5,124 nucleotides of DNA, taken from Allobaculum sp. Lineage in GTDB: Bacteria; Bacillota_I; Bacilli_A; Erysipelotrichales; Erysipelotrichaceae. Location: contig JAAVAY010000020.1 of the NCBI GenBank assembly GCA_014803815.1, positions 1-5,124 on the forward strand, read 5' to 3'. The notes beneath the pieces are model-generated. The model was not told the origin of the DNA and searched no databases. It saw only the letters and a program-made list of their open reading frames with translations. The position numbers were made by a program, and so were the translations under genes. Shown here in pieces: positions 1 through 5,104 of this stretch (the stretch's first letter is position 1; each line of letters begins with the position of its first letter).

Positions 1-278
1 TCCTTGCAAACCTTGGCAATATAGCCCGTTCCGGTGGCATTGACGGCTTCCACGGTTTCAAACAGTTCGGGTTCTTCGGCTTTATCGACCGCCGTCCAGG
101 CGGCGCAATGCACTACGGCATCGTAATTGCCGCGGGAGATGACTTGTTCGACTTGGCTGCGGTTGGTGATGTCCATTTCGGCGACGTCTACGCCAACCGC
201 ATCGATGCTCCGCTTTTTGGCTTCTAAGATGACATCGTGGCCGAGTTGGCCTTGGTTGCCTGTGACTAAAATTTTCAT
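1..278 (-). CDS. rfbD: dTDP-4-dehydrorhamnose reductase, N-terminal part (runs off the left edge)
   Basis: This is the last enzyme of dTDP-L-rhamnose synthesis. It reduces dTDP-4-dehydro-L-rhamnose to dTDP-L-rhamnose with NAD(P)H in the cytoplasm. The reading frame starts at the ATG at 278-276 and stays open to the window edge, giving 92 complete codons of a protein that is usually about 280-300 residues. The product begins MKILVTGNQGQLG, so the Rossmann dinucleotide-binding motif GNQGQLG sits at residues 7-13. A second hallmark, HCAAWTAVDKAE, is at residues 57-68, matching the CAAxTxVDxAE block of RmlD proteins. The conserved asparagine of the next helix is N80. The catalytic Tyr-x-x-x-Lys pair lies beyond the edge. 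The gene follows rfbB after 12 bases and shares its ribosome binding site with the rfbB stop codon, so the two are probably co-transcribed and translationally coupled. The identity rests on the motifs plus completion of the rfbACBD order. Confidence 0.94.
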   Translation of the reverse strand, partial: MKILVTGNQGQLGHDVILEAKKRSIDAVGVDVAEMDITNRSQVEQVISRGNYDAVVHCAAWTAVDKAEEPELFETVEAVNATGTGYIAKVCK

Positions 279-286
279 GAGATCGT

Positions 287-292
287 TCCTTT
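287..292 (-). promoter_or_regulatory. Ribosome binding site of rfbD, overlapping the rfbB stop
   Basis: On the minus strand AAAGGA ends eight bases before the rfbD ATG at 278. Its first two bases are the last two bases of the rfbB TAA stop codon (291-293). A ribosome finishing rfbB would therefore be released on the rfbD initiation region. This supports the chosen rfbD start and suggests coupled translation. Confidence 0.75.
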
Positions 293-1325
293 ATTGCTTT
301 GCGCGGCCTTTGTTGACGTACATGTCTTGGAAATAGTTTTGATAGTCGCCACTTAAGATGTTTTTCCACCAATCTTCGTTGTCCAAATACCACTGGATGG
401 TTTTGGCGATGCCACTATCAAAGTTTTCTTCGGGCACCCAACCGAGTTCATTTTCGAGTTTAGCGGGGTCAATCGCATAGCGGCGATCGTGTCCTTTGCG
501 ATCGCTGACGAAAGTGATCAAACTTTCGGGCTTATTGAGTGCAGCCAAAATAGTCTGAACGACTTCCAAGTTGGATTTTTCGTTGTGACCGCCGATGTTG
601 TACACTTCGCCCTCTTTTCCATTGCGGATGATGAGGTCGATGGCTTTGCAGTGATCGAGCACATAGAGCCAATCGCGCACGTTGGCCCCATCGCCATACA
701 CTGGCAAACTCTCATCGGCTAAGGCACGAGCAATCATGAGAGGGATGAGCTTTTCAGGGAAGTGATACGGCCCATAGTTGTTGGAGCAGCGCGAAATGGT
801 CGTGGGTAAGCCATACGTTCTGTGATAGGCTTGCACGAATAAATCGGCGGCCGCTTTGCTGGAAGAATAGGGGGAGCTTGTATGCAATGGGGTCTCTTCG
901 GTGAAAAATAAATCGGGACGATCTAAGGGTAGATCGCCATACACCTCATCGGTGGAGACTTGGTGATAGCGCTTCACACCATATTCTTTGGCGGCATCAA
1001 GCAGGGTTGTGGTGCCCATGACGTTGGTTTTAACGAAGATTTCGGGATCTTCAATGGAGCGGTCGACATGGCTTTCGGCCGCAAAGTTGACCACGACATC
1101 GGGACGCTCTTTTTCAAAGAGATCAAAGATGAATTTTCGATCGGCGATGTCGCCTTTGATGAATTTGTAGTTGGGTTTGTCTTCGACTTCCTTGAGATTT
1201 TCAAGGTTGCCTGCATACGTCAAGGCATCCAAATTGATGATTTCATCTTCAGGATAGGCATTGACCATATAATTGACAAAGTTGGAGCCAATGAAGCCAG
1301 CTCCACCAGTAACCAAAATTTTCAT
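291..1325 (-). CDS. rfbB: dTDP-glucose 4,6-dehydratase
   Basis: RfbB (RmlB) converts dTDP-D-glucose to dTDP-4-dehydro-6-deoxy-D-glucose, the second step toward dTDP-L-rhamnose, as a cytoplasmic NAD-dependent enzyme of the extended short-chain dehydrogenase family. The 344-residue length is normal. The NAD-binding GGAGFIG motif is at residues 7-13. The family block LDALTYAGN is at 32-40. FAAESHVDRS is at 81-90. STDEVYG is at 124-130 and supplies the catalytic Asp126 and Glu127. The catalytic Tyr-x-x-x-Lys pair is Y153 and K157 in YSSSK. NNYGPYHFPEKLIP, a dehydratase signature, starts near 182. The ATG at 1325 follows a strong AAAAGGAG with five bases between, so the start is secure. The gene lies 40 bases after rfbC and 12 before rfbD. 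No damage or missing key residue is visible. The dehydratase assignment over other nucleotide-sugar epimerases is firm because of the TDEVYG and NNYGPYHFPEK motifs. Confidence 0.98.
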   Translation of the reverse strand: MKILVTGGAGFIGSNFVNYMVNAYPEDEIINLDALTYAGNLENLKEVEDKPNYKFIKGDIADRKFIFDLFEKERPDVVVNFAAESHVDRSIEDPEIFVKTNVMGTTTLLDAAKEYGVKRYHQVSTDEVYGDLPLDRPDLFFTEETPLHTSSPYSSSKAAADLFVQAYHRTYGLPTTISRCSNNYGPYHFPEKLIPLMIARALADESLPVYGDGANVRDWLYVLDHCKAIDLIIRNGKEGEVYNIGGHNEKSNLEVVQTILAALNKPESLITFVSDRKGHDRRYAIDPAKLENELGWVPEENFDSGIAKTIQWYLDNEDWWKNILSGDYQNYFQDMYVNKGRAKQ

Positions 1326-1330
1326 ACTAT

Positions 1331-1338
1331 CTCCTTTT
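1331..1338 (-). promoter_or_regulatory. Ribosome binding site of rfbB
   Basis: On the minus strand the sequence AAAAGGAG ends five bases before the ATG at 1325. The 40-base rfbC-rfbB spacer around it is A-rich and shows no terminator or clear promoter, which fits read-through from rfbC. Confidence 0.8.
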
Positions 1339-1365
1339 CACATCTATATCTTTTTTCTTTGGAGT

Positions 1366-1938
1366 TTAGTCTTCTTGATAAACGAATTGATTGTCGGCCT
1401 CTTCAAAGACGGGGGAAACTTTATCCTTGTCGGATAAAACGGGAGTCCGCCCCTCTAATAAGGTGCCCCAATCCACCGCAATGGTCGGATCGTCATAGCG
1501 AATGGAGCCTTCGGAGTCTTTGTTGTAGACGTTATCGACTTTGTAGCGGAATTCGACATCGGGAGTCAAGGTCAAAAAGCCATGGGCAAATCCGCGCGGA
1601 ATGAAAAACTGCCGATGATTGTCCTCGGAGAGTTCACACGATACCCATTTGCCATAGGTTGGACTGCCCTTGCGAATGTCCACGGCGACATCGATGACGC
1701 GCCCTTTGGTGCAGCTGACCAGTTTGGATTGGGCATAGGGTGGGTTTTGAAAGTGCAAGCCGCGAAGGGTGCCTTCTTGAGCGGAAAAGGACATGTTGTC
1801 CTGCACAAATTCCATATCGATGCCAAGCTTAGCGTATTTGGGCTTGGAATACGTTTCACTAAAGTAGCCGCGATGATCGCCAAACACATCGGTGTCAATG
1901 ATCAGCACGCCTGGAATTTCAGTTGGGGTAACTTTCAT
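1366..1938 (-). CDS. rfbC: dTDP-4-dehydrorhamnose 3,5-epimerase
   Basis: RfbC (RmlC) epimerises C3 and C5 of dTDP-4-dehydro-6-deoxyglucose to give dTDP-4-dehydro-L-rhamnose. It is a cofactor-free cupin enzyme acting in the cytoplasm, normally as a dimer. The 190-residue length fits the family. Visible motifs are FGDHRGYFSETY at residues 19-30, VQDN at 45-48, and LRGLHFQ at 58-64, which contains the expected catalytic His62. These are followed by KGRVIDVAVDIRKGSPTYGKW at 78-98 and IPRGFAHGF at 113-121. The tyrosines of YKVDNVY (132-138) supply the expected catalytic acid region. Asp170 in LSDKD is the likely partner of His62; this pairing is inferred from the known RmlC dyad. The start at 1938 follows GAAAGGA with six bases between. 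The gene is separated from rfbA by 126 bases of structured DNA and may have its own promoter. Confidence 0.97.
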   Translation of the reverse strand: MKVTPTEIPGVLIIDTDVFGDHRGYFSETYSKPKYAKLGIDMEFVQDNMSFSAQEGTLRGLHFQNPPYAQSKLVSCTKGRVIDVAVDIRKGSPTYGKWVSCELSEDNHRQFFIPRGFAHGFLTLTPDVEFRYKVDNVYNKDSEGSIRYDDPTIAVDWGTLLEGRTPVLSDKDKVSPVFEEADNQFVYQED

Positions 1939-1944
1939 ATTGAT

Positions 1945-1960
1945 TCCTTTCTAAAAAGGA
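1945..1960 (-). promoter_or_regulatory. rfbC ribosome binding site inside a small hairpin
   Basis: On the minus strand TCCTTT, loop TTAG and AAAGGA form a perfect 6-bp inverted repeat with a four-base loop. The 3' arm AAAGGA is the Shine-Dalgarno sequence of rfbC, six bases before the ATG at 1938. If the hairpin forms in the mRNA it hides the ribosome binding site. The stem is A/U-rich and so only moderately stable. The repeat is seen directly; any regulatory role is inferred. Confidence 0.5.
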
Positions 1961-1977
1961 CAAGGCCTTAATTTCAA

Positions 1978-2007
1978 ATAATAAGCGACTCAAAACCGTT
2001 ATGCAAA
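1978..2007 (-). promoter_or_regulatory. Possible sigma-70/sigma-A promoter for rfbCBD
   Basis: On the minus strand TTTGCA (2002-2007, four of six matches to TTGACA) is followed after 18 bases by TATTAT (1978-1983, five of six matches to TATAAT). A transcript would begin near 1971 and give a leader of roughly 33 bases containing the rfbC hairpin. The -35 box is weak and the elements lie inside the large inverted repeat described separately, so this is only a candidate. Confidence 0.3.
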
Positions 2008-2060
2008 CAATGCGCAGGAAGCCCCTGCGCATCAATACACTTTCACTCGGTTATGAGTCG
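1986..2060. repeat. Nested inverted repeat of 75 nt between rfbA and rfbC
   Basis: Two inverted repeats are nested here. The outer arms, CGACTCAAAACCG at 1986-1998 and CGGTTATGAGTCG at 2048-2060, are complementary at 12 of 13 positions. The inner arms, ATGCGCAGG at 2010-2018 and CCTGCGCAT at 2024-2032, are a perfect 9-bp pair around a five-base loop. The segments between the tiers do not pair. The whole element lies between genes: in the direction of transcription it starts four bases after the rfbA stop codon. On that strand the outer stem is followed by the U-rich stretch CTTATTATTTG and the inner one by TTGTTTG. It could be an imperfect terminator or attenuator, an RNA-stabilising element that changes the rfbA to rfbCBD ratio, or a small palindromic repeat found elsewhere in the genome. 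No flanking target-site duplication is evident. Confidence 0.7.
2010..2032 (-). terminator. Inner hairpin, possible weak intrinsic terminator after rfbA
   Basis: A perfect 9-bp GC-rich stem with a five-base loop is followed on the minus strand by TTGTTTG, only a partial U-tract. The stem can be lengthened by two G-U wobble pairs. It would probably terminate only a fraction of transcripts, which suits a site inside an operon. It may equally be a part of the larger two-tier fold and have no terminator function. Confidence 0.35.
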
Positions 2061-2064
2061 TCCA

Positions 2065-2958
2065 TTAGGAGTTGGAACGCTTATCGATATACTTGCGATC
2101 GATGAGTTTTTTTAGATACGTCCCATATTGGTTTTTCTTGTAAATCTCATACGCTTCGTTGAGCTTTTCGAGATTGATCCAGCCTTGGCGAAAGGCGATT
2201 TCTTCCAAGCAAGCGATCTTGCGGTGTTGATGCTCTTCGACGGTTTTGACAAAGTTGGTGGCATCGACGAGCGATTCATGCGTTCCGGTATCCAACCACG
2301 TAAAGCCATCCCCTAAAAGGGTGACGTTGAGATTTCCCTGATCGAGGTAGATGCGGTTTAGATCGGTGATTTCAAGCTCTCCTCGGGCGGAGGGTTTTAA
2401 AGACTTGGCGAGTTTAACGACATCGTTGTCGTAAAAATACAGACCGGTGACGGCATAGTTGGATTTGGGCTCAGCGGGTTTTTCCTCTAAGGAGATGGCT
2501 TTGCCCTCCTCATCAAATTCCACCACGCCAAAGCGCTCGGGATCTTCGACGTAATAGCCAAAGACGGTAGCCCCTTCTTGGCGATTGGCGGCTTCCACTA
2601 AGCGTTTGGATAAGCCATGGCCATGGAAGATGTTGTCGCCCAAAATCATGGCGACGGAATCATCGCCGATAAATTCATCGCCTAAGATGAAGGCTTGCGC
2701 TAAGCCATCGGGAGAAGGTTGGACTTTGTAGGTGAGTTCTAAGCCAAATTGATGGCCATCCCCTAAAAGCTCTTCAAAGCGAGGGGTATCTTCGGGAGTC
2801 GAAATGATCATGATCTCGCGAATACCGGCTTCCATCAAAATGGACATGGGATAGTAGATCATGGGTTTATCAAAGACGGGCAAGAGTTGCTTGCTGGTGA
2901 CTTTGGTCAAAGGATAAAGACGGGTGCCAGAGCCCCCGGCTAAAATGATGCCTTTCAT
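2065..2958 (-). CDS. rfbA: Glucose-1-phosphate thymidylyltransferase
   Basis: RfbA (RmlA) joins dTTP and glucose-1-phosphate to make dTDP-glucose and pyrophosphate, the first and usually feedback-inhibited step of rhamnose synthesis. From the ATG at 2958 the protein is 297 residues, close to the usual 290 or so. The nucleotide-binding loop is [13 protein letters not shown] at residues 6-18. [15 protein letters not shown] is at 23-37, LGDNIFHG with the metal-binding Asp108 is at 106-113, LEEKP is at 157-161, GELEITD is at 193-199 and WLDTGT is at 221-226. The frame is open for 35 more codons upstream to an ATG at 3063. That extension lacks family similarity, and homologues begin exactly at MKGIILAGG, so I reject it. 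No Shine-Dalgarno lies within the normal distance of the chosen start; a hairpin may bridge the gap. Neighbours are a 126-base structured gap before rfbC and a 244-base leader upstream. Confidence 0.97.
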   Translation of the reverse strand: MKGIILAGGSGTRLYPLTKVTSKQLLPVFDKPMIYYPMSILMEAGIREIMIISTPEDTPRFEELLGDGHQFGLELTYKVQPSPDGLAQAFILGDEFIGDDSVAMILGDNIFHGHGLSKRLVEAANRQEGATVFGYYVEDPERFGVVEFDEEGKAISLEEKPAEPKSNYAVTGLYFYDNDVVKLAKSLKPSARGELEITDLNRIYLDQGNLNVTLLGDGFTWLDTGTHESLVDATNFVKTVEEHQHRKIACLEEIAFRQGWINLEKLNEAYEIYKKNQYGTYLKKLIDRKYIDKRSNS

Positions 2959-2965
2959 ACGCGAG

Positions 2966-2996
2966 GCGGGTTGGAGAGAAGACCCGCACCTTCCTT
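2966..2996 (-). promoter_or_regulatory. rfbA Shine-Dalgarno separated from its start by a hairpin
   Basis: On the minus strand a Shine-Dalgarno-like AAGGAAGGT occupies 2996-2988, which is 29 bases from the ATG at 2958 and too far for normal initiation. Between them GCGGGT (2987-2982) and ACCCGC (2971-2966) form a perfect 6-bp GC-rich stem around a ten-base loop. If the stem forms, only seven unpaired bases remain between hairpin and start codon, close to the ideal spacing. A hairpin that brings a distant ribosome binding site to its start codon is known from bacteriophage T4 gene 38. The sequence arrangement is seen; the mechanism is inferred. Confidence 0.5.
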
Positions 2997-3060
2997 TCTC
3001 TTTCTCCATAAAATGTGAGCTTATCCATAAATATAGTAGCGCGCCTAAAACAAGGGAATC

Positions 3061-3088
3061 CATTCCAAGCTTTAAGCAAACTGGAATG
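3061..3088. repeat. Inverted repeat CATTCCA-N14-TGGAATG
   Basis: Perfect 7-bp arms at 3061-3067 and 3082-3088 flank a 14-base loop that itself contains the palindromic AAGCTT. The arms share the TGGAATG core with the tandem cluster at 3140-3163. It could be an operator or an RNA hairpin in the rfbA leader. No binding protein can be named. Confidence 0.5.
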
Positions 3089-3139
3089 AAAAGAAGTAAA
3101 AGTTAGAAACATGGTCTAGAGATCGTCTACGTTTCGATA

Positions 3140-3163
3140 GAATGGATGGAATGGAATGGAATG
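3140..3163. repeat. Tandem GAATG repeat cluster
   Basis: On the plus strand the units are GAATG, GATG, GAATG, GAATG and GAATG: four pentamers and one unit shortened by a base. It lies in the non-coding gap between the second glycosyltransferase and rfbA. Short tandem arrays like this can change length by replication slippage. Whether this one varies is unknown, and with so few units the array may be stable. Confidence 0.7.
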
Positions 3164-3197
3164 AGAGCCAACAAGGGCAGCTCAAGTCAAAGATTCA

Positions 3198-3214
3198 AAA
3201 AATCAAAGATTTTT
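3198..3214 (-). terminator. Weak AT-rich hairpin overlapping a stop codon
   Basis: On the minus strand AAAAATC, loop TTT and GATTTTT form a perfect 7-bp stem followed by one further T. The TGA stop of the glycosyltransferase (3203-3205) lies inside it. The stem has only one G-C pair and the loop is three bases, so it is a poor terminator. A nine-base direct repeat, TCAAAGATT on the plus strand, occurs at 3187-3195 and 3203-3211 and accounts for part of the pattern. Confidence 0.25.
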
Positions 3215-3979
3215 CTTGTGGTCTAGGGGACGGTCTTGCAAAGCTTTGACGATTTGTAGGCGCCAGCGCAACTGCTTGGATAGACTGGCGGGATGAAGGG
3301 AACTCGCATTGTTTTCGTGACGGCGATAGTAGATCAAGGGGTCTTTTAAAAACAAGACGTCTCCTTTGCGCAAGGCTTGAAGGCCTAAAAATTGATCGTG
3401 CATGGGAATGAGCGGAAAGGGCAGGGATTGCTCAATGATCTCTTTGCGAATGGCCATGCAACAACCGATAAAGCTATTTCGCACTAAGTTTTGTAAAAAG
3501 CCCTTTTGGCTATGATGGTAGTCCATAAACGAGGAAGCGATAGGCTTTAAATTGGCATCGCAAACAATGGCATCGTGTACAACCGCTTGAAGCTTGGGAT
3601 TGTCTATAAAGGCTTGGCGTAAGCGATCGAGTTTGTGATCAAACCACACATCATCTTGATCGCACAAGACGACGATGTCATTTTTGATTTGACTTAAGGC
3701 GTGTTCAAAGTTTTTGACGACGCCTTGGCCTGGTCCTTGTAACAAAGTGAGGTGAGCGGGTTGGTCTTGATGGGCTTGAATGAACTCTAAGAGCATGGCT
3801 TGGGTTTGATCGGTGGAGGGATCAAGGCTGATGATGAGTTCATCTTCCTTTTGAAGTTGGGGAAGAATGCTTTGAAGCTGTTGAGAAATATAGGCTTGAC
3901 CATTGTAAGCCGCTAACACGATGGAAATTGACGTTTGGCCTACATTTGTCTTAGCGTTGCCGGAGAACGTTGTCATCAT
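3203..3979 (-). CDS. Family 2 glycosyltransferase, rhamnosyltransferase-like
   Basis: This is a 258-residue GT-A fold glycosyltransferase that likely adds one sugar from a nucleotide-sugar donor to a lipid-linked or wall-linked polysaccharide precursor at the cytoplasmic membrane face. The start of the domain is SISIVLAAYNG at residues 17-27. The metal-binding DxD region is DQDDVW at 107-112. NSFIGCCMAIRK is at 168-179, and the probable catalytic base is in HDQF at 194-197, followed by YYRRHENNAS. These blocks are typical of GT2 rhamnosyltransferases, but donor identity cannot be fixed from them. No signal peptide or membrane segment is obvious. Residues 51-59 read SLDPSTDQT where relatives usually have SDDGSTDxT, so the first aspartate and the glycine are changed. 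The ATG at 3979 overlaps the stop of the upstream transferase in ATGA and has no good Shine-Dalgarno, implying translational coupling. A second ATG follows immediately at 3976. Confidence 0.88.
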   Translation of the reverse strand: MMTTFSGNAKTNVGQTSISIVLAAYNGQAYISQQLQSILPQLQKEDELIISLDPSTDQTQAMLLEFIQAHQDQPAHLTLLQGPGQGVVKNFEHALSQIKNDIVVLCDQDDVWFDHKLDRLRQAFIDNPKLQAVVHDAIVCDANLKPIASSFMDYHHSQKGFLQNLVRNSFIGCCMAIRKEIIEQSLPFPLIPMHDQFLGLQALRKGDVLFLKDPLIYYRRHENNASSLHPASLSKQLRWRLQIVKALQDRPLDHKKNL

Positions 3980-5034
3980 ATAGAATTTTTAGCTTTTTCT
4001 TGTACTGTGTGCAAAATCTGCCCCTTTGTCTGTCGTGGTAGAGGTTTTTGTGGTTTTAAGGCCTGTGGCAAGACAACTTTTAAATCCATGCCAAGCGTTT
4101 TCCAAAGTCCAGGAATTTTCGAAGTAAAGATCAACCAGAAAAGGGAGACGTAGTTGAGATCGCGCATGGCTTCGTAGCGCTTGCGATACACTTCAAAAAT
4201 GCGATCCATTTCCACTTGTTCGTTTGGAGCGTAAAAGAGAACTTGGCTCAAATACGACAGGGATTGTTTTTCCAAAAAGTCTTGGTGGGCTCCTTCTAGG
4301 CGGCTGTAGTAGGTCTTGCGCCGGCTGAGACCTAGCGTGTTATGGGGATGTTGGCGATAATCGATGAGCGCCTCATCTAAATAAGCTAAGCTTTTTTGTC
4401 TTTGATTTGGGGCTGGTTTACGCAACGTCGCTAGGGCACACAAAGCCCAATCGTGGGGCAGATCGATGTCATCGGCGTGTTTGAGATAGTCTTTGACCAA
4501 GCTTTGTTTCACCGCTAGCGTGCAGCCAGGGGCAAAATTGTGGACGCGTACATCGTGAAAGCTCATGTAGGTCAAACTTTGCGTGATGGGATAGGGAATT
4601 AAGTTGTGATTGGCTTTTTGCGAATCGCTAGGCATATCCAACGAGGCATCCTCTTGGTCGATGAGATCAAAGGAAGAGGCGAGCGCTAGAAGATCATCAT
4701 TTTGTTCAAAAATTTCACTCATGCGCTTGGTTTTGTTGGAATGCCACACATCATCGTGATCGCATAAAAAGACGATGTCCTTGGTCGTAGCGCCTAGCGC
4801 TTTGACAAAGGAGCGCACAAAACCAGCGTTTTTCCTTTGGGGCAAGACTTTCCAATGCCACAAGTGGTGTTCTCTGATGTAGTTTTTTAAAAACGCAACG
4901 GTCTCGTTGGTGGAGGCATCATCGACAATGATCACTTCATCAAAGGGGCGCTCTTGCAAGCGCAAAGAATCGAGTTGTTTTTGTAAAAAAGTGGGATTGG
5001 AATTGTATGTGGTCATGGCACAGCTGATTTGCAT
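3976..5034 (-). CDS. Family 2 glycosyltransferase with C-terminal extension
   Basis: The 352-residue product is a second GT2 enzyme, probably acting on the same glycan as its neighbour. The GT-A domain shows ISCAMTTYNSN at residues 3-13, IIVDDASTNET at 35-45 with the nucleotide-binding aspartates D38 and D39, CDHDDVW at 91-97 for metal and donor binding, APGCTLAVK at 168-176 and LPHDWAL at 192-198 with the likely catalytic aspartate D195. YRQHPHNTLG follows at 226-235. From about residue 240 there is an extension of more than 100 residues that I cannot assign; it contains the hydrophobic aromatic stretch YVSLFWLIF (295-303), which might associate with the membrane. The ATG at 5034 is chosen because AGGAGG lies six bases upstream. 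An in-frame GTG at 5049 would place the start over that site. The gene is probably the first of this transcription unit, just after a terminator. The specific sugar is unknown; rhamnose is suggested by rfbACBD next door. Confidence 0.88.
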   Translation of the reverse strand: MQISCAMTTYNSNPTFLQKQLDSLRLQERPFDEVIIVDDASTNETVAFLKNYIREHHLWHWKVLPQRKNAGFVRSFVKALGATTKDIVFLCDHDDVWHSNKTKRMSEIFEQNDDLLALASSFDLIDQEDASLDMPSDSQKANHNLIPYPITQSLTYMSFHDVRVHNFAPGCTLAVKQSLVKDYLKHADDIDLPHDWALCALATLRKPAPNQRQKSLAYLDEALIDYRQHPHNTLGLSRRKTYYSRLEGAHQDFLEKQSLSYLSQVLFYAPNEQVEMDRIFEVYRKRYEAMRDLNYVSLFWLIFTSKIPGLWKTLGMDLKVVLPQALKPQKPLPRQTKGQILHTVQEKAKNSI

Positions 5035-5040
5035 AACATC

Positions 5041-5046
5041 CCTCCT
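5041..5046 (-). promoter_or_regulatory. Strong ribosome binding site of the first glycosyltransferase
   Basis: A perfect AGGAGG on the minus strand ends six bases before the ATG at 5034. It decides the start in favour of that ATG over the in-frame GTG at 5049 and over the out-of-frame ATG at 5039-5037, which lies only one base from the motif. Confidence 0.85.
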
Positions 5047-5071
5047 CACCTTGTTTCCCGTTTAGTCTAAC

Positions 5072-5085
5072 AGGCTTTCAAGCCT
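5072..5085. repeat. Perfect inverted repeat AGGCTT-TC-AAGCCT in the operon leader
   Basis: Six-base arms surround a two-base centre. As DNA it could be a small operator; as minus-strand RNA it could fold as a five-base-pair stem with a four-base loop. It sits between the upstream terminator and the first glycosyltransferase gene. No promoter with acceptable -35 and -10 boxes could be placed around it, so its role is open. Confidence 0.4.
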
Positions 5086-5104
5086 TTGGTTCCTTCTTTC
5101 CAAG

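Larger units (their letters stand above)
2959..3202. other. 244-base intergenic leader upstream of rfbA
   Basis: No credible gene lies in this stretch. It contains, from the glycosyltransferase stop toward rfbA, a weak AT-rich hairpin, a cluster of GAATG repeats, a 7-bp inverted repeat with arms CATTCCA and TGGAATG, an AT-rich patch around TATATT on the minus strand (about 3033-3038), and the rfbA hairpin. The TATATT could be a -10 element, but I find no matching -35 box at 16-18 bases, so I do not call a promoter. The length is far beyond what an internal operon spacer needs, so a separate rfbA promoter or leader-based control here is likely. Confidence 0.55.

Noticed and set aside
82..393. 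A 103-codon minus-strand open frame across the rfbB-rfbD junction
   Set aside because: It is out of frame with both genes, and its arginine-rich product is typical of a shifted reading of real coding sequence.
498..505. GCGATCGC, the octamer known as HIP1 in cyanobacteria, plus several partial GCGATCG copies
   Set aside because: Only one full copy is seen, it lies in coding sequence, and the gene content and order do not point to a cyanobacterium.
960..1604. A 214-codon plus-strand open frame
   Set aside because: It lies antisense across rfbB and rfbC, both clearly real, and its translation resembles no known protein. It is a shadow of their codon pattern.
2959..3063. A 35-codon N-terminal extension of RfbA beginning at the ATG at 3063
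   Set aside because: RfbA homologues begin at MKGIILAGG, the extension has no family-like sequence, and neither upstream ATG (3063 or 3009) has a ribosome binding site.
2959..3202. JUMPstart/ops element or riboswitch in the rfbA leader
   Set aside because: I found no ops-like GGCGGTAGCGTG core and no recognisable riboswitch consensus; only simple hairpins and repeats are visible.
5035..5049. GTG at 5049 as start of the first glycosyltransferase
   Set aside because: It overlaps the AGGAGG motif that is ideally placed for the ATG at 5034, and it has no ribosome binding site of its own.
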